A stretch of 64,000 bases of DNA from Urophycis tenuis. Lineage: Eukaryota; Chordata; Actinopteri; Gadiformes; Phycidae. The notes below the pieces were generated by a model that saw only the letters and a list, made by a program, of their open reading frames with translations, had not been told where the DNA came from and searched no databases. Made by a program: the position numbers and the translations under genes. The stretch covers positions 3,957,638 through 4,021,637 of the forward strand of contig JAXIVH010000030.1 of assembly GCA_036785325.1 (NCBI GenBank). Reading direction: 5' to 3'. Shown here piece by piece: positions 1-26,000 of the stretch; position 1 is the first letter of the stretch, and each line of letters begins with the position of its first letter.

Positions 1-579
1 GATCTGTTTTTTTGATTGGCTTAGCTCTCTGTATGCTGTTGATTTCAAAGCAGAATTTCTCAGCCATCCTGAGGTGGGTTTTATATTTAACAAGTGGACA
101 GACATTCTTGTCTTTGCTTACCAACGCAGATGTGTATAAAATTGGAATGGAGCTATACTAAATGTTTTACTGCATATGCATCACATCAGCAGATAATGCA
201 TCAAACAAAGTCAAAAAAAAGTCAGGCGGTGCATCATACGTTGTGTCATTTGTTTTGGGGTGGGGGGTGGTCTGGGTGTAGTGTTCCCCCACCAAAAGCT
301 CAGACCAGACCTACACCCTGGGTCTGAACCACTGTGGTTCAGCCACAATGCCCAGCTTGATGAAATTGCCCTGGCAAAATGAATCCGGGTAAGATTAGGT
401 GTGTTTGTAACAAGAGCCCGGTTCCCAACCCCCTTCAGCCAGTCATTCGCTACGCACTTGCAAATTGGTCTGGCGATGTCAAGCTAAAAGTGTCCCTCTC
501 TCTGCCCCCTTTTTTAAAAAACTGTATTATAATAACAGTTATGTTGCTATATATATATATATATGAAGAAGAAGAAGAA
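1..579 (+). other. col28a1 intron, no exon seen
   Basis: No Gly-X-Y reading. Ends in a short (AT)n and (GAA)n that form the tail of the 580-846 SINE. Confidence 0.5.
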
Positions 580-846
580 TTACTGATTTGATCCCGTGAG
601 GGAAATTTGGTCTTCTGCATTTAACCCAATCGTGAATTAGTGGAACACTCAGAACACAGTGATGGTGAAGCACACAGTGAGGTGAAGCACACACTTAAAC
701 CCGATGCAGTGAGCTGCCTGCAACAGCGGCGCTCGGGGAGCAGTGAGGGGGTTAGATGCCTTGCTCAAGGGCACTTCAGCCATGCGCACTGGGTCGGGGT
801 TCGAACCGGCCACCCTCCGGTTACAAATCCAAAGCCCTAACCAGTA
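580..846 (-). mobile_element. tRNA-derived SINE, reverse orientation
   Basis: On the minus strand it starts near GGCCTACTGGTTAGGGC (A box) and has GGTTCGAACC (B box), then a body with TGCCCTTGAGCAAGGCA, ending in a (TTC)n tail near 565-580. Confidence 0.7.
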
Positions 847-996
847 GGCCCTAACCATATATGTTTATTCATATGTCAGATCAAGATGAATCGGTCATCA
901 TTATAACTGAGAATGATTTGCTCGGTGACTCGTGTGAAAATCAGGCCTGTGAGAGTGGGGGGGCTGAGTGTTTTCTCTCTCTCTTCATGTTTACAG

Positions 997-17191
<16,195 letters not shown>

Positions 17192-17207
17192 CAGACATCG
17201 AGGTGGG

Positions 17208-17281
17208 GGGTGGGCGGGCAGGCGGGTGGTGGTGGTAGTGGTGGTGGTGCTGGTGGTGGTGGTGGTGGTGGTGGTGGGGAT
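17208..17281 (+). repeat. (GGT)n tract in col28a1 3' UTR
   Basis: Begins about 17 bp after the stop codon and runs about 70 bp with few interruptions. GG-rich RNA here could stack into G-quartets. Confidence 0.85.
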
Positions 17282-17657
17282 TCTGTTGCTTACTGTGGGA
17301 CCCACCACCAGGAAGGACCTCAGAGCGTGAACGCAACGTCACACTCCACTGATGGACATTGTGGAGCAAAGAAATCCGAAAACAACGCCTCGATATACTC
17401 GTTTGTCATTTAGAAGGAAATGCCGACAATTGGGTCGATAACTTCTTGATGATTTGTTTTTGTACTAATTTGGTCATTTGTTTATCAATTTTCAGTGGGT
17501 CCTTTTTTACGACACTTTAGTAAAACTGTGAATAGCTTTTAACTGTTTCATGAATATGTTAAGGACAATCTTCGAATGCCTATTTGAAAAATGTCTTAAT
17601 TCTCTAACGTCATTAAATCCATAGAAGGTATTGTAAAGTCAGACTGTGTATATACCA

Positions 17658-17663
17658 AATAAA
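17658..17663 (+). promoter_or_regulatory. AATAAA poly(A) signal of col28a1
   Basis: Canonical hexamer about 470 bp after the stop, in AT-rich context. It is the first good signal on this strand after the Kunitz exon. Confidence 0.7.
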
Positions 17664-18032
17664 TGTATCTCAACAAATGAGTGAGAGATGATCAATTAAA
17701 TACATTTTTAAACACATACATTTGGTTTAAAATTATGCATACATAAAGGGCCATTTAGCAGACGCTTTTGTCCAAAGCGACTTACAATCAGTACATTTGT
17801 GGGGTTCAACATGTGGACAGTTGGAGGAGGAGGGGGATCACGGGGGTCGAACCGTCGACCCTACGGTTAGTGGACGACCCGCTCTGTCCACCCGCTCTAT
17901 CCACTGAGCTACTGCCGCCCCATACATACATACTGTACATAGATCTCAGCACCATATTATGGTATTACTGGGAGTTCCTATGAGGTACTTACAATAAACA
18001 CTGCTATTACACTCACAATAGCTTATGTCCGT
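17664..18032. other. Intergenic gap between convergent col28a1 and c1galt1
   Basis: Stop codons are only 841 bp apart. The gap holds one SINE (17747-17920). I see no clear TTTATT (minus-strand AATAAA) for c1galt1 between 17664 and 18032, so its poly(A) site is either non-canonical or inside the col28a1 3' UTR. Confidence 0.6.
17747..17920 (-). mobile_element. tRNA-derived SINE between col28a1 and c1galt1
   Basis: Reverse copy of the 59163 family. It starts (minus strand) near GGGGCGGCAGTAGCTCAGTG and ends in ...AAATGGCCC near 17747. Confidence 0.75.
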
Positions 18033-18224
18033 TTAACTGGGGTGACTTCCGCCTGCTGTGTGTGTCGTGGCGGGCGCCATCGTCTCCTGAGCAGGCTGGT
18101 CCGGATCGTACCGGTACTTGTAGCCGAAGGGCCTGAGATGGTGCGTGAAATAATCCAAGATGTGCATGGCAACGGGAGTGATGTAGTGAAACGATACGGC
18201 CAGATCTGAACAGCAGCCCGGGCC
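18033..18224 (-). CDS. c1galt1: c1galt1 coding exon 3 (C-terminus)
   Basis: Starts at GPGCCSDLAVSFHY after ccccag, ends in TAA at 18033-18035. The last 20 residues are Thr/Pro/His-rich and not conserved in the family. Confidence 0.92.
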   Translation of the reverse strand, partial: GPGCCSDLAVSFHYITPVAMHILDYFTHHLRPFGYKYRYDPDQPAQETMAPATTHTAGGSHPS

Positions 18225-19291
18225 CTGGGGAACAGAACAGAACACACGCCTTGAGAGATATACGTCGTGAGATATACAGTATATATAGCTATAGATAGAT
18301 ATATAACTAACAACTAAACAACAAACATCTTGGCTTGATTCTATATGTTACAACTACAAGCCCCTGGATCGTTGACAGCTTTTGAAACAAGTTCTCTGAC
18401 TCAGGGTCACAGGCGCACATATCCAACACCTCCGCTCACCTCTATCATCGGGTAGTGCTCATACTGGAGGTACCAGGGCCTTCTTCCTCTGGCATGCTGT
18501 CGAACCACAAACATCTCCGGCTGCATGTGATGAAACGTGTGTCTCCCCAGCCGGTCTCGGGTGTCCACGGGCAGCACCTTGACCTTCTCCATGCACATCC
18601 CCAGCGCCATGTCCTCGATGTCCGAGTTGTGCGTGCACATGCCGTTCTCGAAGGCCGCCACGAACCTCCTCAGGGCCTCCTTGCTCAGCACGTAGCCGGC
18701 GCCGCCGCTCATGTAGCCCTGCGCCACGAAGGGCGCGAACCGGTGGCCGGCGTACAGGGGCTTCTCGGGGTCGTGGCGGGACAGCACCCACCGCAGGTTC
18801 TCCACCACCACGAAGGTGTCGTCGTCGGCCTTGAGGAACCAGTCGGCGGCGTCCAGGTGGTGCCGGTGGACGTACTGGAAGGCGCGGACGGTCTTCCAGT
18901 AGAGCTGGTCCCGGCCCTCCTTCACGTCCAGGCCCACCGTGGGGAAGTCGGTCCACGCCGAGCTCATGAACAGCACCTTGTCGCAGTGGCGGGCCCACGT
19001 GTCGCGGACGTGCCGGGTCCGAGTCTCCAGGTTCTTGGGCCCCGTCATGACCCAGCAGAGGATCCGGATCTTGGCGGCAGCGGCAGCGGCGGCGGCGCCG
19101 CCGGTCGGGCCCGGCCCGTCTGTGAATGATAGGGCTCGCGACGTGAATGACCGTACGTTTCTGCAGGACACACGCCGTGCCATAAAGCTATGCCCTTCGC
19201 TTACCACGGCAGAGCTTGGCTTATTGTGTCATACCCCTCCCCCCCCCCCCACCACCACCACCACCACCCACACATTAGCCCTAACACAGTT

Positions 19292-19340
<49 letters not shown>

Positions 19341-19629
19341 GTGCGTGTGTGCGTGTGTGCGTGTGTGTGTGTGTGTGTGTGTGCCTGAATGTGAGACCCA
19401 TAGTGTCACAACTCACAACATTCTCAAAACAAAGAGGACAATAATTGATCAAACTTTAAACTTCACCTGTGTGGTTGTGCTGCATAATGGGTCTGTGCAC
19501 TCGCCAGTCAACGGGCAGCAGTGAGCTGGAGCGGATCAGCCCCGTCAGCCAGTACGCATGATGGTGAAGGCAGAGGAATCCAACACTCATGCCGATGGCA
19601 AAAAACAAAACAGACCTGATGTTCCTCAT
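18033..19629 (-). CDS. c1galt1: Core 1 beta-1,3-galactosyltransferase (T-synthase), complete coding span
   Basis: Golgi type II membrane enzyme that adds galactose from UDP-Gal to GalNAc-Ser/Thr to make the core 1 (T antigen) O-glycan; in vertebrates it needs the chaperone Cosmc. Three coding exons (19629-19467, 19119-18440, 18224-18033) join in phases 1 and 0 to give about 344 residues, against 363 in human. A signal-anchor lies at about residues 6-21. Family blocks include ILCWVMTGP, EGRDQLYWKT, the DXD-type metal site LKADDDT, GYMSGGAGYVLS and the C-terminal GPGCCSDLAVSFHY. The start ATG at 19629 lies two bases after an acceptor, so a 5' UTR intron exists upstream. The gene is convergent with col28a1, as in mammals. 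Confidence 0.94.
18440..19119 (-). CDS. c1galt1: c1galt1 coding exon 2 (most of catalytic domain)
   Basis: 680 nt from acceptor cattcacag. It opens with DGPGPTGG and an eight-alanine run encoded by GCC/GCT/GCG codons, then the catalytic domain to YPMIE before gtgagc. Strongly GC-rich third positions. The antisense 224-codon ORF over it is a shadow. Confidence 0.94.
19293..19384 (+). repeat. (GT)n array in c1galt1 intron
   Basis: In the transcript sense this is (AC)n, followed by (TGG)n and a G run (19235-19270). Confidence 0.95.
19467..19629 (-). CDS. c1galt1: c1galt1 coding exon 1 (cytosolic tail, signal-anchor, stem)
   Basis: Starts MRNIRSVLFFAIGMSVGFLC. The hydrophobic run is the membrane anchor. 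It ends at an Asn-His-Thr glycosylation sequon before a gtgaag donor, phase 1. A longer in-frame ATG at 19728 lies in the upstream intron and was not used. Confidence 0.88.
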
Positions 19630-19744
19630 CCCTGTCAGTGGAATTACAAGATTTTCAAGGAAATAAAAAAACAACAAACATGCAACATAGAGTGAGGACA
19701 CCAGATTTTTTGTAGACACAGTCAGCAACGGAAATATTCAATAA

Positions 19745-19755
19745 GTGTGTGTGTG

Positions 19756-19849
<94 letters not shown>
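19745..19849 (+). repeat. (GT)n array upstream of c1galt1 coding start
   Basis: About 105 bp ending in GCGCGCG. Lies in the presumed 5' UTR intron or promoter. Confidence 0.95.
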
Positions 19850-20077
19850 GTATTCAAAGAAAAGTACCATGCTGGATTTTATTTAGCCCTTGTATGGTGT
19901 TCGGGTCTGTGCGGGTCTTTCTTTTATAGCTATAAACATCTGTTGAGTAGTTAAACTTAAAATTGTTTGATTGTGTTGAATTAAAAAAAAACCCAAAGGC
20001 AGCGGGTCCACCAGACCCACGAACAGTGGCTGAATAACAAAAATATGAACACCACACAGGGGTTAATTAGTCAAGAC

Positions 20078-20515
20078 TCAAATAGTCACGAAATGTAATC
20101 TATTGATTCGTGTGCATGCATGGACACGGATTTCCCTTTTTTTCGTGACACTCAGCACGACTTTCAAACTAATGTATTTCAATTGGAGTCTGGTATCTTT
20201 CGTGCCTGCCCTGCACCACGCTTTTACAGTAAGTAAAGTAATTTAAGTAATTTAAGTAAAGTAATAAGTAATTTAAATACTACAGTACCCATGAGCCTCA
20301 TCGGCCGTTACTATGGTGAATACGCCAGCTACAGCCGCCAGATCTCTTATAATGAAATCCTAACCCTAGCATAACATTGTTAGGGGTTAGGGTTAGGGTT
20401 AAGGATAAGGGGTTAGGGTTATCATGAAAGTCATGCTGAGTGTCACGAACACAAAGGGAAATTCGTGTCCATGTACACGAATCAATAGATTAAAACTATT
20501 TCGTGACTATTTCGC
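20078..20515. mobile_element. MITE with ~85-bp inverted repeats and telomere-like core
   Basis: Left arm 20080-20165 (AATAGTCACGAAAT...CGTGACACTCAGCACGACT) is repeated in inverse at 20426-20513. Between them are (TTAGGG)-like units at 20389-20420. Confidence 0.75.
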
Positions 20516-20519
20516 GAAC

Positions 20520-22680
20520 TGCCGTGAGACTGGGTTGCAACCCAATATGACATACTTACTGGACAAGGAGTTATCTTTTCTGTATAAGGATCCACAAAGT
20601 AATGCGAACAAACAGCCGGTAGTAGGAGATGGTGGGCATACTTTAATCAGTCAACAGGAACAGCTAGGTAGGCAGACCCGTGTCTACCTGTTGCTGTTGA
20701 CTAACAGGTCCACCGGGTAATTTAACGTCAGACCATTGTCATCTTGATTCGTAAGAAGGATAATGATCGGAATTAACCGGACACCACGACAAGTAAAGAA
20801 CACGAAGAGATGTGTTTAGATGAAAAACATTGTATCAACGCACATTTATGATCATTTTACAAGTAATCCCGGCGTTCAATCGTGTCCCCTTTAGAAATGT
20901 ATTTTGAACAGGGTGCACCCGAAACAAAATAAAAAATATTTTCCAAAAACAAAGAACGTTCGGTCTCAAACGCCTTTTGAGGTCCTTCCAAAGGGCAAAT
21001 GAAGACTTGAAACTCCATTCTGGTGCTCAACATGGGTGTCTCGCCTTCCCCGTGATCAGGGAGAAAATCGAAAGCATTCTTCAACACGTTTGATAAAGAA
21101 CAAGAATGAAGGAAAACATACAAATATCCTGTCTGATTTTGAGTTCTTTGACTTTGTTCCCCACGATCAATGGTCAATGGCCCTAACGTCAGCTCCTACT
21201 CCAGACGGAGTCTGTTTGCGATTCAGATTGGAAGATTTGATGACTAAATGTATGTTGATAATGTCATTATGTGTCCAGCCTTGTGTCTACAAGGAAGTCG
21301 CAATGGGCAACATCCCTGCACGTAGGAATGTTAGAGAGGATCAACATTAAATAGTTTCAACATTTCAACTGGGAGAGAGGGAAAATAGAGAGAAAAATAG
21401 TCAACTTTGTGAAATTGTGAACCAAGGAAGAAACTACCATAAGGCTGGCTCGAATGACAACAATTACACACATATCTTACACTAATTACTCTGTACGATT
21501 TTATAAATAAATAAAAACAACAGAGGTAAAGCAGCACTGTCTGAAAACAAGCGAACAAAAAGAAATGTTACAACCACGTATTTTACTATATATTATTTTT
21601 ATTCCAGTATTTTTATTATGACATGACCTTTATTATACAGAAGCCAAGTACACACGGCATAGCCTACAGTTTACCAGCCACGCAGGGGAGATCACCACCG
21701 GGACCGTACACGCTTCTCATGTTGTCAGACAACGAGCGTGTTAACGTGCCGATCTATCAATAGACAAAGACAGCTCATTAAATACCCACCGAACACACAG
21801 AGTGGGGCTCTACCTGGCGGCCTAACATATTTATGGGCACCCTAATTACGGGTCACTACGATGGGTTCATCCGGTCAATTGGACATCAAGATATCGTGTC
21901 ATATGGAGGTGGACAGAACAAAACAGAAGAAAAAAACATGCAATTAAATGACAAAGGTGTGAGTTTCAAGCTTGACACTTGTCAGACGCTGTGCCGTTGA
22001 GAAATAAGCAATGCACTCTTCAGAGGAATGAAGAAATCCACTTGCAAACGGCATACCGATTCTGGCCACTAGGTGGCGCAGATCAGCAAGTAGAGCAGCA
22101 ATACATTCACATTTACATTTAGGGGATTAACCAGACGCTCTTTTCCAAAGCGACTTTCAATAAGTAGCAATAGTCGGACCAGTGTAACACCAAAGGCAAT
22201 GTTTGTTTAAGAGTTGTATGGCAATTATATTGTGAAGAATTATGATTTGTTTTGGGGGTTTTGGTTGTATTCAGGATCTTTGAGTCAATTCAAATTGACT
22301 CCTTAGTTCCACCAGTCATATATGCACCAAGCTAAAGAAGCAGAACCAACAGATTGGGTCAGTAGAAGCCAAACAACATCAGGATATCCACAAGAGCTAT
22401 AGGCCTACAGCTATTATGAGCCCACTAGTGTTTACCACTACTCCCACTTCTCACCAAGCTGGTTATAAATATAAAATAGTGATTGTTGTTGTTAATAATG
22501 ACAAAGTGATTCTGTTCAAGATTACCAGCAATAAACAAATTGTCCAATATCATATGCATTTTTTATTGTTCCTTTTACCTTTTTTGCATTCAGTTTGGCC
22601 ATAATTACGCCTTGCCGTTAGGAGTCAGCATTGAGAAAGGGTTAGCACTTTCTCCACTAAGGTCAAACACACAGGTCAAA
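20520..22680. other. Intergenic, c1galt1 upstream to sdhaf3 promoter
   Basis: Short ORFs without recognisable domains, plus one SINE tail. The c1galt1 5' UTR exon probably lies at its left edge but cannot be placed. Confidence 0.4.
22102..22168 (-). mobile_element. SINE tail fragment
   Basis: Reverse of the GTCGCTTTGGA...AAATGTAAATG tail, about 65 bp. Confidence 0.5.
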
Positions 22681-22684
22681 GAAA

Positions 22685-22693
22685 CACTTCCGG
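22685..22693 (+). promoter_or_regulatory. ETS/GABP-type site CACTTCCGG upstream of sdhaf3
   Basis: Perfect ETS core about 170 bp upstream of the start codon. GABP (NRF-2) sites of this form are typical of promoters of nuclear genes for mitochondrial proteins, which fits sdhaf3. Confidence 0.5.
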
Positions 22694-22863
22694 TGTAAAC
22701 AAGGACGTGCATTAAGTCCTTGTGGTCTCTTTCATAACTCAATGTTTTGCGGTTAGTTGCCGGCCTATCCGCCGTAGTAGAATGGTCTGTTGAAGGACAG
22801 CTGTTGGCCAGTGTGATGTCGGTAGATTGGACTTTGTAATATACTCTCCTCATCTTCTCAAGA

Positions 22864-23040
22864 ATGGCAAATGCTGCGCATGTCTCCAAAGTACGGTCAT
22901 TGTACAAGCGGATCCTTCTATTGCATCGATTTCTCCCTATAGACCTCCGAGCTCTCGGCGATCAATATGTAAAAGAGGAGTTCAGAAGGCATAAAAGTGT
23001 TTCTCTGCCAGAAGTGACTGCCTTCATGACGGAATGGGAG
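22864..23040 (+). CDS. sdhaf3: sdhaf3 exon 1
   Basis: Starts MANAAHVSKVRSLYKR. Conservation with the family begins at HVSKVRSLYK, so this ATG is the natural start. Confidence 0.94.
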
Positions 23041-26000
23041 GTGAGGTGTTTATTGTGTGCGTACGACGATATTGCGCTGTCTTACTTACGATGTACGACT
23101 CTGTATGCCTGTCTGATGGTGATAACGACCTAGACTGATTTTACTTCAATGTGCGCTGTCTTTCGTCTGTCTGTCTGTCTGTCTGATGGTGATAACGACC
23201 TAGACTGATTTTACTTCAATGTGCGCTGTCTTTCGTCTGTCTGTCTGTCTGTCTGTCTGCTAACCTTAAGCATGACAGCGCTGTAGTGTCCGTTTGATGC
23301 CACGAGAGGGCACTAAAGGTTTGCTTTACCGTGATGAAGTGTCACCCACTGTTGGCCATGTGTTCCTTGTGGCTGCTATTTGGTCTTACTGGGAGAGACT
23401 CTCAATCAATCAGTATATTTTATTAAGAGACAGTTGATATTAGATTTGAATGCTGGAGATACAACGGAGGTTCCCTCTGTCAAGACAGGGCCAACTACTG
23501 ATTTGTCAGGTTTGCATTATATTTACCTTGCTGAATTCCATTTGTGGGCTGTACATTTTTTTCTTGAGTTTTCTGTAATAAATAACGGACCAACCCACGG
23601 CCCAGACTGCAGCAGTATTTTATGACCAGCACAGAATCTGATAAACAATACAAAATAATAATTGTATAGGGATGGGTCATTGTCTATATTAAATATATTA
23701 ATGATATTACAGATCCACATTAAATATATATACAGTATGGTATTGTATTATTAAAATATACTGTATATCGAGAGAAAGGTGTTAGATGTTAATGTTGGCC
23801 TTGACATTTGTTCTAATACATATGTATATGTAGCAAGACAGTTATGCACAGTACAGAATTTAATAAATTAAACATTAAAAATACATTAAACATATCTACG
23901 GTAAACGTATCAGACATAACAAATGTTTTAATATATATGTGTATATATATATAATTTCTAGGTATATACGTACACGGTGAACTTATGCTCTACACAGATA
24001 GATATGACTATACATTCATGTCAGGTGTTCACATTTTATTGGATGTTGATGTCTCTTTCTCTACACACAATCGCACAGTCAAAACATGCTAATCTGCGGC
24101 GTGAACTCACGGCATACGTACTGTACACCGTCCAGCATTCAGCCAATCACAATATGTGGCCTCATCAGCCAATGCAGGAGCCCAAGCCAACCTGACCAAG
24201 GCCAAACACATCCTGTAGCCACACTGGCCATGTATGTCAATTGCTTTATTTACACAGTGAGTGACCTTGGATTACTTGAATGTGAAACAAGCGCAGCCTT
24301 ACATTATTAAACATGGATTATTATGCTTGGCTTTTAAGAGTTTGCCATTGCCTTCTGAGAGTGGAGGATGATGGACAACGGCGATGCCTGTTTTCCAAAG
24401 AAAGAGTATGCGGGAGTGCTCGGGTGCGGGGGGGGCGGCTGCTCGGGTAATTTCTCTAATGACGGAGAAGGCGATCACAGCTGGAAAACAGCAGCCAACT
24501 GGGGAGATGTAGAGGAGAGTGAGGAGGTGGAGGGAGAGCAGCTTGCAGGTTGTGATGCTTGGTGATTTTTTTTTTTTTCATTGGGGAAGCAGGGGGGCAG
24601 GATAGGGTTTGCAGTTTGGCCAGCTGCCAGCTACTGCTCTGATGAGCAATGGGATGGAGAATCGCTTTTGATTTAATGAGCTCCCGTATCAAGTCAAGAG
24701 ACTCCGGAGATTCAGTGACTTTTCTTTTTCTACAATGACGCAGACATGCCCCGTGTCAAAGACTGCATATCCACACACAAAGAAAAAGCTCGACAAATTC
24801 TATGACGCGACTGTTGGAAATCTGTATCACATTGTACTATCAAACAAGATTTTGTACCCTTAAAAAAAAAAAAAAGTATCAAGGTTTTTTGGAGATGTCA
24901 GGAAACACCCCCTCCTCAGGATGCAGCACTATGACGCAGGTGTCGGCCGTCTTAAGAACACGACCAATCCCTGGACGAGACCGCGCCACCTAACCCCCCC
25001 CCCCCCCACCCACCCACCCACCCTCACCCAGTGGGCGAATCAGCCGTCACCATCCGAAGTATCGCGTGACGGCGCCGACGAAGTGCAAAGGGAAGGTGGG
25101 CACCTTGGGGAACAGACGAGGAGCTGGCCTCCAAATGTGATTATGTCCACTGAGCGCTCACTCTAATCCCCTTACTGCAGAGAGAGAGAGAGAGAGAGTG
25201 AGAGTATGGGAATTTCACTATGGCCATGGAATCGATCCAACGATAAGGAAGGCTGGCCATTTAGACTCCCATTAGCTAATGGGCAGCATTTGCTTGACTT
25301 TGAGGCCACCCCATCATAATTTTTGCAACTAGCTGTGTCTAATTGGTGGACTTAAGGCAATTAACCCATAAATCCCTTGCGTATAGTTAATTGAACTAAT
25401 ACCCTTCTTTCTTCTCATGAAATGTATTCTCAAACATTGACGGCAGCGACTGACTGAATATCAGCCGGTCGGTTGGGATCGGTTAGGGTCGGGTGTCTTG
25501 CCGAGGGTGACACCTAAATTGGACGATCCGGAAGTCGAACCAGCGACCCTGCGGGTGCAAGACGACCTGCTCTACCCACTGCCTGAGCTACGGTTGCCCG
25601 TATGAATTTCAATTCAAAAACAAAAAGTCATCATTATATTAATAGGAAAAAAGTGAGTAATCAATCAGTTTCCCGGAACCCAAAACAGAATGACATACTT
25701 GGACTAGTCTTCATTGATTTTCTGTTGTTCTTCAATTTAGTACTTGAGGTGGCTTTTAATGTGCTTATGACATGAGCTCTATCAATGTATTGTAGATGTA
25801 TCCATCTATTCTTAAATATTTTATTTAATTTTTATTTTCCATACCAGGAACAATGTTACAAAGTCTTGAAGAAGGGAAAGGGTGCATACAGCGTCTTGAG
25901 AACTACAAAGTGCTTTCCCTGGTGGGTTTGGGCCAGCTGTCGTCCTCTGCTGGATATATTACTCACTGGCCCTCAGTCAACATAATTCCATTATGCACAA

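Noticed and set aside
18455..19129. 224-codon plus-strand ORF and a 179-codon alternative minus-frame ORF
   Set aside because: Shadows of c1galt1 exon 2, caused by GC-rich third positions.
20389..20420. Interstitial telomere as chromosome fusion scar
   Set aside because: The tract lies inside a MITE flanked by long inverted repeats, which explains it better.
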